The position numbers and the translations under genes were made by a program. Shown piece by piece: positions 1 through 11,687 of a DNA stretch of 64,000 nt (positions are counted from its first letter, which is position 1; the number at the start of each line of letters is the position of its first letter). The notes under the pieces are model-generated. The model had not been told where the DNA came from, searched no databases, and worked only from the letters and a program-made list of their open reading frames with translations. The stretch covers positions 12,859,151 to 12,923,150 of the forward strand of contig NC_056548.1 of NCBI RefSeq assembly GCF_910596095.1, read 5' to 3'. This stretch comes from Thunnus maccoyii (lineage: Eukaryota; Chordata; Actinopteri; Scombriformes; Scombridae).

Positions 1-22
1 TGACTGTTCATGTACAGGTTGT
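1..22 (-). CDS. ptpn21: ptpn21 coding exon 12, first 22 nt only
   Basis: Acceptor TCTCTGACAG at 32-23 is followed by bases that complete the split codon and continue as DNLYMNS, the expected next residues of the linker. The exon continues off the left edge. Confidence 0.75.
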
Positions 23-3000
23 CTGTCAGAGAACAAAACAGCATCCAAGATGAGCATTGAATTATAATTACAGAACAACTTGACATGTAAATTTAGCTGA
101 ACACAGAGCAGACAGAGCACAAAACAGTTATTAACATCATGTAATGATTTCTAATTTTATTCCTAGTTGCAAGTCAGTGTCTATACAGTGGTTACCTTGT
201 GATGATGTGTAAGGCTCTGTGAAATGGCCATTGTAGTGCATTTGCGGAGGGGGCATCATGTAGGGCTGAGGCTTTGGCTGTAAACCAACAAGAGGGGGAT
301 TCAGTTTCTGCTCATATGATCCAAATACTGTCTGAGAGCAAAGAATTAAATATAAACTGTATGGTAACACATTGCCGCTTGATTGTGATTTTGATATACA
401 CTGTGTGATGCAATGCAAGCCAGAGATTCAACAAGCATCTATACAAGCATACAAAAGGTGAAAAGTGTGTGTTTTGAGTGTGCATAAACATTACCAGAGA
501 TATTCTAGTAGAAGATCTCCGTCTGACTGGGTTGACAACTGTGGGCTGGGTTTGACTGGTGGGATAATGAATGTCAGTCAAAAAAGGTGACCTAACCTAA
601 TACTCCTACAAAGTATACAACAATAATAATACTTTTTCCAATATCTTACTTTGAGGAGTTTTTCTACAAAACCCTTTTATCATTCAGCATTTTAACTTTG
701 AGAACACACATACAGCTAGGTGCAGACCAGTGTAAGCTTCAATGAAAGTTCATCAAAATGAAATCATATCGCACAACTCTTCTCCAGTACACAAATTTGT
801 CTTGTCTTTATCAGGGTGGAGGTAGCTTTTAATATGCCTCCAGTAGACCTGGAGAAGAGTTGTGCTTTGTGTTTTAAATTTGATGGACATGCATTTCTCA
901 ACATATGCCAAACTTCTCGATCACAGGTCAACTAATAAAAAGATTAAAGGCAGATACCACATTAATTTCAGAAGTACAACAGGTGCTGCCACTGGCTCTC
1001 AAGTCAAAAATGGAAAAAAATAAGATTTAATTCATCTTTATTGCACCAATAATGGTAAGAATAAAAATCCCTTCCCATTTTAAATGTTTTAATTTAATTT
1101 TATTTAATTTATTAGGATCCCCATTAGCTTCATTAAAACACAGGCTACTTTTCCCAATAAATAATAAACCAAATATATGAATTGCTTTTGCATGGATGAA
1201 AAACAAAACTACAGGCTTCACAACCAAGGCCCATTTCGTATATATAGAGCCTGTTGCTGTGGCATGGTTGGCTAGGTAGTCAGGAAGGGATGGGTGTTGG
1301 CACCTGCTCGATAGGCATACTGTAGGCGGTGGCTGACTGTGTTGCTCACCCCTTATTAGAAGGCAGAGAGGGACGAGAGAGCATTGGAAAGCGAGGAAAG
1401 GATAGAGTGAGAAGGGACTTCTGGGAGCCCTCAGAAGGCAGGGGGTCACACTCCTCTCTGAAGAGAGAGGAGGAGAGGAGGATCGGAGTGAGGCTACACC
1501 AAAGAGGAGACACATGCAGGAGACGACAAGTAACAAAAAGACAGGAACTGGGCCAGACGTGTTAAAAAAACCAAAACAAAAACACACTTACAGGCTACTC
1601 TTGTTAATCTTATAAAACTTGAGTCTGGCCAGACACATCCGGCACACATATTTGGAGGTTTCCATGTCTTCCTACGCAAGAAAAAAGGAGACAAAAAAAA
1701 TAATAAGATGGCAAGACAATTAGCACAATGTTAAGAATTCCTGTGTATACTCTCAAATGCCTTTACACTGAGTTTCAGCTATTACCAGCCCTACCCACCC
1801 ACCCACACACATACATAAACACCCACACAAACATACAGGTATATTGTTGAGACTAGCTGATGTAAGCTCCACCACAGAGGCCATTTCCAATTTTGCTAAA
1901 TCCAATAAGAGACTGCAATGTCCCAGGGGACGGGGTAGAGGAGAAGAGAAGGTGCAATGGCAACGGAGACTTACGGTCTGGAACTGAACACTCTCCTCTC
2001 TGTTGGCTAGCTCCAGGGCAAAGAAGGACCTGTTGTGACTCATGTTGTTAATTTCATTCCACCTACGCAGCCCATTAAAGTGGCAAAAAGAAAGAGGGAG
2101 GGAAAAAAAAAAACACATGATGTCATGGCGGTCACATTTTTAACTACACCAAACCACACGGCATTTTTAAGAGAGACTGTGGCGCTACTTTAACAATGCA
2201 TAATAAAAAACCATACACACATGTGGAAGTCAGTCAAAGGGAATCTAGCACTCATAATGGTATGTACATAGATACAGTTTAGCCTAGGTCAAGAATGTTC
2301 ACTTACTCACTGGAGTGACAGATAAAACTCCCACAATCCTTATCAGCTATCACAGTGTACCTGACTCATTTCCTCTTGGGCCACATTCAGGCCTAGAGAG
2401 TATTAGGGAACATTACAGGAGACAACTTCTCCTAAGAATAGCTGAGAGCTGTGCCGCAAAACCCAATTTATACTGACAGAATCATCTGATTCAATATAAT
2501 TACTGCTTATAGAGAAGGTTAGCAGACAAAGCTTTTATTCAGCTCTTCATATTTAGAAGTAGATCATATTTTAGGACTTTTAGGAATTGCTGTAAAAGTA
2601 AGAAAAACCAAACATTGTGATTTGCTTGTTTGTTTTTAGACTTACCTAAATAAAAGAAGTGGCCTGCCATTTTTATGCTTGACAAAGATGCCATCAAGGC
2701 AGGATCCAAGGGTAACATCTGTGCCTGTATTGTCCTGTTTAGATTAAAGGAAAAGACAAACATTTAGAGCAGCATGCTTTTTTCCCAATAGTTCTTCAAT
2801 CAAAATATTCATTAGTTTTTATTGTGCTGGCTCTTTTAAGTTCAGACTCTAGAAAACCAGTGTCATGCTTCTTTTCAGGTTTGGGCTGTTGGGGGTTGCA
2901 GCTTGGACCTACCTTGGCTTGATAGCTTTCCTGGCCATAGCCTTCCATTTTCTCCACCTCCTGCATGTACAACATCTCTGCCTCTGGGGCTGACAAACCC

Positions 3001-6000
3001 CTGAGAAAAAAAAAAATGTAATCAAAAGTTAAAACCTACTGTACCCACAGAGAGCGATTTTTTGAAAAATAATTGCTGAATTCAAGATGTTACGGTGGTA
3101 ATAAACATCTGTGGGGTAACAGCATGAGAGAAAATAAAGATAATAAATAAAGAAATAAATGATATGAAATATAACCTAGGAATAAAAGTTTAGGATAAAG
3201 TAGGTAAAATGGAATTTGGCATTATAAATGAATCAAGATTATGAAAGATTACAAAAAAGGCAGATTGCCTGGATAGATCAAATAGGGTTAAATTAAAAGG
3301 GCCGTGTTTGCTTTTGTAATATGTGAAGCAGTTGGTCTGTCAGTCTACACAGAGAAACAGGCAGGCTGATGTTTTGAAAACTTGCTCACCTGAAGGACTG
3401 ATAAAGAAGGGCCACTTTCTGAGTGGCCTCTTCCAGTACTCGCTCATCCTGGATCCAGTCCTGCAAAGACAAAGTCAACATTAATACAATGCTAGTATAA
3501 AACACATCTGAAACATTTTTTTCATTTCACACAGTGAGAATACAAAATGAAATGCTCACAATGGGGAACAGCACAAACTTCTGGAGGAACTCCTGGGAAT
3601 CATATCGGTTGAAGTCTCCAAAGTCAGCTGTGGACAAAAAGACAGACGCACTAAATGGATAAATACAGCAAGGCGTACTGTGCATGATGTTGCTCTCTGA
3701 ATGAATCCTATTACATGTCCATTTCTGCATTTAGTATGAGACAAAAGCTGCATTCAAGAATTGCAGAATGGTGTAATGCCTTTTTGGAAAGCTGCAGTGT
3801 ATGATGACAAGATGGACTAATTTTAGGAGAGGAGGGGCCCGTTTGTTATGGAAGGGAATTGCTTCAGTGTCTAACAACGTGCGGTCCAAAAGTGTTACAG
3901 CTCTAGCCAGCCTGCTGGCAACAGCTATGTTGGGTATTCCAGGCATCAGTGCTCAATGCTCAAAAGCTACAACTGCCCTTCACTCCAAACTATCCCTGTC
4001 AGAGACACAAACGTAGGACTTTATTTACGCAAAAATTGCTATGTTTGCATGACATTTTAAGTAGTGACTAAATCTTAAGGGAACCTGCAAATAGTTTTTT
4101 AGGGCTTTTCTTCAAGGCACAAATTGCATGATAGTCAGTCATTTGAATATGGCTGCAACAGTAAGTGATCTCAGTGGCTCTGCTATGCTAACACCTAGGC
4201 CAGTAAGTTGCAGTGCCTGATATAACTTTGCCAGCAGTGTTTGAGATTCTTCTGGCTGGGCAAAAGTTGGAGGATATGTTAGGGCTAAAGCTCATGTGGA
4301 AGGGGAGTTCACATTCACAGACAAAACGCACCCCTGACCAATTTTACAGGCTGGTTTAGGTTTCATGGTGCTTGTTAAATGTTGCATATTACAATAATTG
4401 TGAAAATGCTCTGTGAAACCCTTAGATAAGTGGTTGTAGAGAGGATTCAGACAAACTACTGTGAGCAGCAGACACTTGAAACAAAACATGGGGTGTAAAA
4501 ATATGGATAACAATATATTTTTGAAATTGCTATGCTTTGAGAAGTTAGGGTTGCAAAATATCATCTCTCCTGCTGTTTTTTGCAGTTTACCAACACCCTA
4601 ACCCTTGCAAGGTTTCAATTTGACAAAAAACATAATGAAATGGCACAAGCCTCCTGTCCAGACATCAGAACAAATAATTAGTGTTTCCAGTAGAATTTTT
4701 TGTCGATGTGAAGGGGAGTTTAGTGTTTCAGCAGGTGTTGTCAGATATCATAATTTATGGAAAATTACTCTATAAATAATGCACCAGTAGTTACTTAAAG
4801 CTGCACCAGTGGGACTTAAAGCTGCTCGAGTTAGCACCAGTTTTCTATTAGAAGACTAGTGCTATACATTCAGATTACCTTGCACTGCTAGGCTAGCTAA
4901 ACGGATGGCTTGCTCTAGGGAGCATGAGATCCTGCCCTCCAGAACATCCTTCTTCAGCTGTAGGTAATACTGATATCTGTGGGGAAAGAGAAGGTTACTT
5001 CAGAATGGAAAATAGACAACGGGCCAACAATCAAGTATGAGAACTATGTTCAGGTTTAAAGAAGGAGCTGTGAAGTCATTACAGAGCAAAACTTCTCAAA
5101 TGTATCAGTATTCAAATAACACAAAATTGGAGTTGCAATGGAAATCAATTCACATATTGTGCTGATCAACTTCTTGCCCTGCAGGCCAGGGTTTATTGAC
5201 AGAAATTGAGAACACTTCATGTGCTTGCACTAAACTTTGCTCATCCAGTACTCATTTCATAACAAAAATGTACAACTTTTTGATCAATGTTCTTGAAGAT
5301 AAATTGATACTAAGCTAATAGAGTTAGTGGCTTAGACAAGACACTTCACATGTCACAGATGGTACATCACCTCGTGATCTCCTGTTGCAGTTGGGTGACA
5401 CTGGGTATGTAAAACACAACTCCAAAGTAAACGGTTGGCTCCAGCCCATACTTGTCCAGCTGCTTTTTCAGCGGCTTCTCCAAGTCAATCCATCTTTGCT
5501 GGTTCTGCTTGTTGAAGTACCACAGACTGAAGTATGTTATCTAACAAGCAAAGAAAGAAAGCACAAACATTACACCTGAATCATGCGGTGATCAGGGAAA
5601 TTCTAGGGCAACTTGTAAATCTGGCAGACCAATTTAGGTTGGAATGCAGACTTACCAAAACTTATATTCTTAAGTTTAGAACAGTAATATTTAACTGCTT
5701 GAGACGAAAAATATGTAGACAATTCACTTGAAAATGTACCCATTGCAAACTTCTCAAGGTAGCACTCCTTGTTCAGTCTTGTGACTGTCTGAACATCTCA
5801 CAATGAACACTGCTAAGTGAAATAACCCCTGTAGGTTTGCTGTTCACGAAGGACAATATGGCTGAAAGAGAGCTATTGTGATTTGCTGCCACTAACAAAC
5901 CACGACTAGAAAATTACTTGCCAACAAAACCATTTTACACAGATAACATCTGAGAACAAATATAAGTTAACACTGAGTAAATATTGCTCAAGAGTTTTTC

Positions 6001-8629
6001 ATGACAAGTCAAGAAAACAACAGTAAGGCAGTATAAAGACAGCATCTAGTTTCTTTGCAGAGCCTCAAGTCCAACATAAAATTGTTGTCCTCATTACATT
6101 GTTCCATCATCAGTCTGTCTGATGATGTTAACATAGATCTCAGAGCACAAGGGCCTGTTCCACAAAGCAAGTTTAACAAAATCTGACTTGACAAGTTTTT
6201 GGCTGTAGAACAGGTGATTAACATACAACCAACTCTGAGTATGTTATCTGTTAAGTTAAGTGAGTATGTGGTGAATGGCAAACAGCAATCATCAATGAAA
6301 CTCTGATACCATAACTCACTATGGTAACAAGTAAATAAAAGGCACAGCCTCCATTTTTAACCAGAGGAGCTAGAAACATGTGCATATACAGACTATGCAT
6401 TATCTTTAAAAAACAAAACAGCAGCAGCAGCAGCGAAAGAAGTCAGTTACACTATGTAGTTTTATTCAGCGTTGTCCATTCATTCATAATTTACCAGACT
6501 TGACTTTCTTTAATGGAAGATAAAACAGAACAGTAGTTGCTGCAGGTGACAGCAACTGAAGATGAAATACAAAAATATAGATCATACATAGATATATTTT
6601 ATTTGGAGTATCACAGCAATCTCATTGTCAGACACTGTAATAATAATTTTGATGATTTGCAGTTGAAAAGGTGTCTAGGTTAAAACATTTTTAGATATGT
6701 ACATTTTTATACACCTGAAGTAAATTTAAACAGTCACTATAATGCAGTTAAAACTATAAGCAGCCTGTTTAAGAAACTCACTTTTAAACTACATTTAGTC
6801 CCATTTTTTTCAGCTCCACCACAATCATGCTCACTTAAAAATATTAACACATAATCTCAATATGATATAACTGTAAGTGTTCCTTCAGTGTGACCAGTCA
6901 GACCATAAGAATATGAGATGATTATTCATTGACCAGTTTCTAGAGCTTCAAATTGATTTACTTTAAACAGAGATTACCACATTATGTGCAATTAACCTGT
7001 CAGTGCAAGAGAACTGTTCTGACAACCTAACAGCTACCTTATCAATTTGTACAGTGTTAAAAAGAAAACTTCCACTTGCAAAAAAGGATGGACAATGCGC
7101 AGATTTTCTTCTGAGTAAAACTTGAATGTGATGGCACAGATTGCTGTTCAAAGAAATGACTGATTGCGCATAAAAGCACTCAGTGAAGAGAGTCCTTAGG
7201 TAACGTACTAACCTCCAAACAAGATTTTGATCTTCCTCTCCTAACATAAACATCTGCAAATTAACAATATCGACAGGATCACTAAGGAAATGAAACAGTA
7301 TGTGAGAGGAGACAGAGGGAAACTCGGGAATTGTTGAAGAAAACCAGCCTGTGAGCAGATTAGGTTCACAGACTAAGTTAACACAGTAACTGACTGAAGT
7401 TACAGTAATCTCTGTTTCTGGAAACCCAGTTTCTGCTTAACTCAAGGTTCACAAAGTCAGAGTTTAACACTATACCCTTGGTAATCTATGCAGGACATGC
7501 AATCGGCTATGGATGAAGTGTGACAGTGAACTTTGGTTTTCTGATGCTTGAAAACAAATATCAGTAGTGGTGTATGTCACGAAAGTCGGAATAAAACTCT
7601 ACCATAACTCAATTTCAGTAACAGAATATGCATGACCTTTCTATCAAAGGCTGGCATTGGAGAGAACCACATGATTGCATTCTGCTGACATGAAAAACAA
7701 ACAATATGGTGTTACCCTCTTCATACTAGAAAAATTCTACATTGGGTGTGGAGTCCTGTCATTTTTTCCTGGAGGGTTGAGAGCAAAGGGTTTAGAAAGC
7801 ACTGCCAGAGAGACATGATGACAAATTTAAGGCGGCTGCTACATTATTCAGCAAAATAACAGAACCTGTCACATACTGTAAGTTCCTGTGCCAGGTGGTT
7901 TTTATATCCAGCAATCTCTAGTGTTTATTTGAGGTGCAAGTGAGTATAACAGCATTGAGGCTTACATCACTTTCAGTTCATGACTAACATGATGTGTTTG
8001 TCTTGACACTGTGACAATGACTGTGCTCACAGTGACCAAATGCAGACATCAGGCTCAATACATTCTTCAATCTTGACTCAGACCCTCTTTTCTTTAACAT
8101 ATTGTCTCTTTCACATGCTGTGTGAAACTCTCAAAAACATACATCATACATTTACTGTTTGCTAATCTGTATGATGAGTTAGTAACATGCAAGTAATAAC
8201 TTAAAAACATACAGTATGTAATAGACAAAGTCCTAATTTGTGTCATAAACGGGAAAGAGATTACGAGAGGTTTCACTATACGAGTAAACAATGAAAACTG
8301 GTTATCTTAGTTTCTGTTTACCAGTTCAAGTAAGAATGTGACTGGAAGACAACCTCACCAAAAACACTTTCTTGCTGAGATGATGAACCTCAAAAAAACA
8401 CTTATAGGAAAGAACAATCAGCACTTGATATTTGCAGAAAAACACATACCTCTCTTAACTCGAGTCTCTGAGCAACTGCCTCCAAACATTCCTGTCCAGT
8501 GCTCTCCACTGAAAGTGTAAACTCAACAAACTCTCCATTGAGCAGCTGAATCCGAGTGACAAGACAGCTCTTGCTTGAAACAGTATACCTTCGAGTCCTT
8601 TTGAGTTTCAAGCCAAATGGCAAGGGCAT
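1..8629 (-). CDS. ptpn21: ptpn21 (FERM-domain tyrosine phosphatase), 5' coding exons, partial
   Basis: Non-receptor protein tyrosine phosphatase 21 (PTPD1), a cytosolic, membrane- and actin-associated enzyme. The family has an N-terminal FERM domain, a long linker and a C-terminal phosphatase domain. Coding exons, 5' to 3': 8629-8450, 5540-5371, 4976-4879, 3627-3560, 3460-3390, 3000-2913, 2734-2646, 2062-1975, 1671-1592, 555-495, 277-196 and 22-1. All junctions are GT/AG and in phase, giving about 365 residues up to the window edge. The start [15 protein letters not shown], the motifs [54 protein letters not shown] and [17 protein letters not shown], and the post-FERM segment [12 protein letters not shown], fit PTPN21 better than its paralogue PTPN14. 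FERM spans roughly residues 23-308. The catalytic domain is off the left edge, so enzymatic integrity cannot be judged. The first exon is presumably noncoding, near 9,733-9,850. Confidence 0.95.
196..277 (-). CDS. ptpn21: ptpn21 coding exon 11
   Basis: Residues 332-359: [19 protein letters not shown], then TEPYTSSQ, a proline-rich linker. Acceptor TTTACAG, donor GTAACC, phase 1. Confidence 0.9.
495..555 (-). CDS. ptpn21: ptpn21 coding exon 10
   Basis: Residues 311-331 just after [24 protein letters not shown], a basic and serine-rich stretch. Acceptor CCCACCAG, donor GTAATG; ends in phase 0. Confidence 0.9.
556..1591 (-). repeat. ptpn21 intron with a dispersed fish repeat at about 1,075-1,400
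   Basis: The stretch near 1,110-1,140 (AATTTATTAGGATCCCCATT) resembles the end of a repeat I recognise from many teleost genomes. Family name and exact limits cannot be fixed by eye. The rest of the intron shows nothing recognisable. Confidence 0.4.
1592..1671 (-). CDS. ptpn21: ptpn21 coding exon 9
   Basis: Residues 285-311, final helix of the FERM domain: [20 protein letters not shown]. Acceptor TTGCGTAG, donor GTAAGT, phase 2. Confidence 0.92.
1975..2062 (-). CDS. ptpn21: ptpn21 coding exon 8
   Basis: Residues 255-284, FERM F3: [20 protein letters not shown], then REESVQFQT. Acceptor CTGCGTAG, donor GTAAGT; ends in phase 0. Confidence 0.92.
2646..2734 (-). CDS. ptpn21: ptpn21 coding exon 7
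   Basis: Residues 226-255, start of FERM lobe F3: [20 protein letters not shown] followed by [10 protein letters not shown]. Acceptor TAAACAG, donor GTAAGT, phase 2. Confidence 0.92.
2913..3000 (-). CDS. ptpn21: ptpn21 coding exon 6
   Basis: Residues 196-225: [20 protein letters not shown], then YGQESYQAK. Acceptor TTTCTCAG, donor GTAGGT; ends in phase 0. Confidence 0.92.
3390..3460 (-). CDS. ptpn21: ptpn21 coding exon 5
   Basis: Residues 173-196: [20 protein letters not shown]. Acceptor CTTTGCAG, donor GTGAGC, phase 2. Confidence 0.92.
3560..3627 (-). CDS. ptpn21: ptpn21 coding exon 4
   Basis: Residues 150-172: [18 protein letters not shown], then VLFPI. Acceptor TCCACAG, donor GTGAGC; ends in phase 0. 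Confidence 0.92.
4879..4976 (-). CDS. ptpn21: ptpn21 coding exon 3
   Basis: Residues 117-150, FERM F2: [20 protein letters not shown] followed by [12 protein letters not shown]. Acceptor CCCCACAG, donor GTAATC, phase 1. Confidence 0.93.
5371..5540 (-). CDS. ptpn21: ptpn21 coding exon 2
   Basis: Residues 61-117, FERM F1 to F2: [34 protein letters not shown] and QLQQEITR. Acceptor TTGTTAG, donor GTGATG, phase 2. Confidence 0.93.
5541..8449 (-). other. ptpn21 intron 1 of the coding region
   Basis: AT-rich, unremarkable intron of 2.9 kb. It holds only a short CAG run (6,420-6,434). No exon-like open frame with good splice sites was seen in it. Confidence 0.6.
8450..8629 (-). CDS. ptpn21: ptpn21 coding exon 1 (start codon)
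   Basis: Residues 1-60: basic N-terminus, then the first strands of FERM lobe F1. It ends at ...LRE exactly on a codon boundary, with donor GTATGT. The ATG opens the conserved PTPN21 N-terminus, so this start is preferred. The acceptor joining it to a noncoding exon is not certain. Confidence 0.93.
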
Positions 8630-9599
8630 GTTTCACACTTCTTCAAGAGGGAGGTCTTCACTTAGTCCAGAGAAATTATTCTCCTTGCTGTCCCTTCACA
8701 GACGATGTGTACATTAGAAGTCATGGGGCTCATCATCAACAGACAGATCTAAAATGCCAGAGAGAGGAAATATCTCAGAACAAAGTACTGTATACTGGAA
8801 TACACAACAAATTCTAGTGAATAAAACACAGTCTGCAAAACAGGGGGAATGACAGTTTCAATGTGGTCATCCCCTTTACATAAGACTATGTTATGATACA
8901 TTTGCATTTAGTTATACAAGGCACAAGACAGTCTTCACACCTCATGCTGAAACAGATGCCACACTTAAACACAAGACTCATCGTAAAATAATCCTCTTAA
9001 ATGCTTCATTTTGTTTTAAGTTACCTAGCTTGACTATTTCAGACTTGCTACCAAGTGGGATTTAGTTCATTTAACGTACTCACTACTCTTGCATTTGGTT
9101 CCTTAAGTCAACACTCTGGATAAACCATTAAAAATCAATGTGTGTGGACTTACAGCAGTTTGTAGTAGGCTATCTGACCTGTGTGACTGACTATAAAAGA
9201 GTTTACTGGCCATTTTCCCAAGCTTTGTGGTTAGAATAATCCCCTTCCGGTGAATAGCCTGATCCAAAAACTGACTAGAGCGACCTGACTCAATACGCAG
9301 CAAGCTAGTAGTTAGTGTTGAACACTAAATTAGACTGCAAAATCCTTTCTGCTACTTTCCTCCTCAGCCATGCATCGTCCATATTACAAATGATCTAGCT
9401 AACAGTTACTACGTTGCAACTTTACTTAATGTTCGCTTAAATACTATGTTCAAAGAAGTTTGTTCCAATGTTTGACTTGTTACGGACCAATTTGCTACTT
9501 TTCATTGTCAGTTTTAATATCTTCATAACATTAACCCCAACTAAATTAGCTTAAATGCTAGCGTGCTAACTTATGTTCCAGCAAATAGACGATACCCTA

Positions 9600-9900
9600 G
9601 GGAAGCTGACGTCGCCGGTAAATATTTTGGGCAAAAACGTTGACGTTACCGTTAGCCGTGAGATGCCAATTTAGGAGTCCAACTAGGATTAAGTCCCGAC
9701 AGGTTCCGCCATCAAGCTCAATGGAGTCTTACTTTTTTAGATATTCAACAAAATTATAGACAGCGAATCTGTCTTCGGCTTGTTTCTGGATCAAAACTAA
9801 TGTACCACCCCATGCCTCTTGGTCCAACAGTTCACTCAAGCTCCAAGCGTGTTTCGCTTCCTGGGATTGGAAGAGCAACAAGTGTATTCCGTCTACATCC
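9600..9900 (-). promoter_or_regulatory. ptpn21: Putative ptpn21 promoter and noncoding first exon
   Basis: The stretch is richer in CpG than the flanking introns. On the minus strand a donor-like GTAAGA begins at 9,732, so a noncoding exon could end at 9,733. A CCAAT box in reverse (ATTGG) lies near 9,866. All of this is inference from position and composition; there is no direct transcript evidence. Confidence 0.4.
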
Positions 9901-10384
9901 GCGGCTCTATAGCGTTTGTATTTCTACTTCAGCAGTTAATAAATTCCACAGCAGCCACCCTGCAATATACTTCAACTCAACTATAAATGTATACAAACGA
10001 TATAGTTTGTGGTACTTTTTAAAGCGGACGTTTAAAAATGTAATGTATTGCCTCCGCGGCGGAGGAATACATAGGGGTTTTCAGAGCCATGACATCAGAC
10101 AGCTGGAATGCCGAGCGGTGAAAATGCCAGAAATGGGACAGCTGCCTGGAACTACTGGCCGCTGACCTGTCTGTTTACCTTTTACATCGACTGACAGCTG
10201 TAATCGCAAACACAGAATATTGTGCAATGATTACATCGTTTCCCTTCGTAATTGTTTGCAAAACAGCCCCAGCCATATTCTTTTAATGTGGTAGTAATGG
10301 TCGTGTATATACTTGCTGCTGGTTGCAGACTGAGTAATTACCAGTTTGTAATATAGTCTTAATAATCAGATGCAAGCTTACAAG
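9901..10384. other. Intergenic gap between ptpn21 5' end and spata7 3' end
   Basis: No gene seen. The only structured element is a 15-nt perfect palindrome, CCTCCGCGGCGGAGG, at 10,051-10,065. The 121-codon open frame on the plus strand here has no recognisable features. Confidence 0.5.
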
Positions 10385-10399
10385 AAGCAGAATAGAAAA

Positions 10400-10405
10400 T
10401 TTATT
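10400..10405 (-). terminator. spata7: spata7 polyadenylation signal
   Basis: AATAAA on the minus strand, about 630 nt after the spata7 stop. The intervening 10,406-11,036 would be its 3' UTR and shows no other feature. Confidence 0.55.
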
Positions 10406-11036
10406 GCAATTGCAAAGACACTTTCTGGTGACAGTTAACTCCTAGTGGCTACATATCAGCGGCATATGTCAAAACAAACAATAAAGGATGATAAGTTTCT
10501 TTGTAACAGCATTGTTTTTCTAGAAATTTGAAAATGTAAACTGCAGCTACATCATACTGAAGACTGGGCACACTCTGCAATCCACTCAAACTAAAAGATA
10601 CCACTAATTCCACACATCTGACGTCAGTGCAGTGCTAGGACTATTTTTTGCAATTTTGCAAATCATACTAGTTCCCATGGAGCAATAATATAAAACACAG
10701 AAGATTACTCTGGAAATCACCTGCAGCTCAACCACTGTGTCTTAAGTATTTGCCCATTATACAATATCTCAAATGAGACATTCATGTCTCTGATGTACTT
10801 GCAAAACCTTGTTTCATGACATTTTCATTGTGCTTTTCTAAAAAGATAAAAAAAAGCAGAATAGCACTAAAACACCTAATTTTCAGGGTTTGTAAAATAT
10901 GGAAAACGCAGCCAGTGTTTAATACATTTGCAAAACTAAACTTTCGGAAAATGAAATTTTACATTTCTCTCTTCAATAACACTCACTTGGTAACAAAATC
11001 ATTAAAAGGACATTAAATCCCTGAATACAGAAAAAC

Positions 11037-11687
11037 TCAGAACTCGTCATCACTGACAGAAGCAACTGTATTTGTATGTTGCTCATTTGCAGCCTCCATG
11101 TTGTCACAGTGTGTAGTGCTGGTAATGTACAGCGACTCTGACAAACTTCTTCCCAGATCCTCAAGCTCTTTCGATTGTCCATTATAACTGGCCTCGGCTT
11201 GGTCTTGATGGAATTCTTCATCCCTGGATAAAGTGGTGTATTCATGCTTTTGATTGATGGCTTCTTTGTTTGTTTCAACTGTGGCTTTATGAACGTGATG
11301 GAAGTCATCTTCACTGATTCCTGTATTATCAGAAACATGCTCATTGAGAGAAGGAGAGCCAATTCCATTTTCCTGATTGTCATCCTCCTCTGCCTTTTCA
11401 TTTGTTGTAGCCGGTGAAGCACTCCTTTCAGGAGAGCACAACGGTGTAGAAACCAGTAAGGGATCAGCATGATCTGGTGAACCACAGTATTTAATCAGTG
11501 ACGCGTAAGGGAAAAGGTCATTGTCTTCTTTGGTCTTCTGCTGTTTCATATCCCCTGATTCCAGCTCTGGTAGGAGTGTATCAAGCAGATATTTCTCCTT
11601 TTTTTTGAGCTCTGCACTGGAGGTGGACGTGTTGGTTGGCTCCTCAAAATCTTTACGTAAAACATCCAGAAGGTGGCGCATTTTACC
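11037..11687 (-). CDS. spata7: spata7 coding exon 12 (stop codon)
   Basis: Residues 391-606, GKMRHLLDVLRKDF followed by a long acidic low-complexity tail ending in SVSDDEF and TGA. Acceptor TTTTCAG. Confidence 0.92.
   Translation of the reverse strand, partial: GKMRHLLDVLRKDFEEPTNTSTSSAELKKKEKYLLDTLLPELESGDMKQQKTKEDNDLFPYASLIKYCGSPDHADPLLVSTPLCSPERSASPATTNEKAEEDDNQENGIGSPSLNEHVSDNTGISEDDFHHVHKATVETNKEAINQKHEYTTLSRDEEFHQDQAEASYNGQSKELEDLGRSLSESLYITSTTHCDNMEAANEQHTNTVASVSDDEF

Noticed and set aside
9800-10165. 121-codon plus-strand open frame upstream of ptpn21
   Set aside because: No domain, membrane segment or similarity recognised. It overlaps the promoter region; chance open frame in CpG-richer DNA.
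11037-11681. spata7 final exon as a separate single-exon gene starting at its internal ATG
   Set aside because: A good acceptor precedes it and the frame joins exon 11 in phase; the ATG is an internal Met (GKMRHLL).
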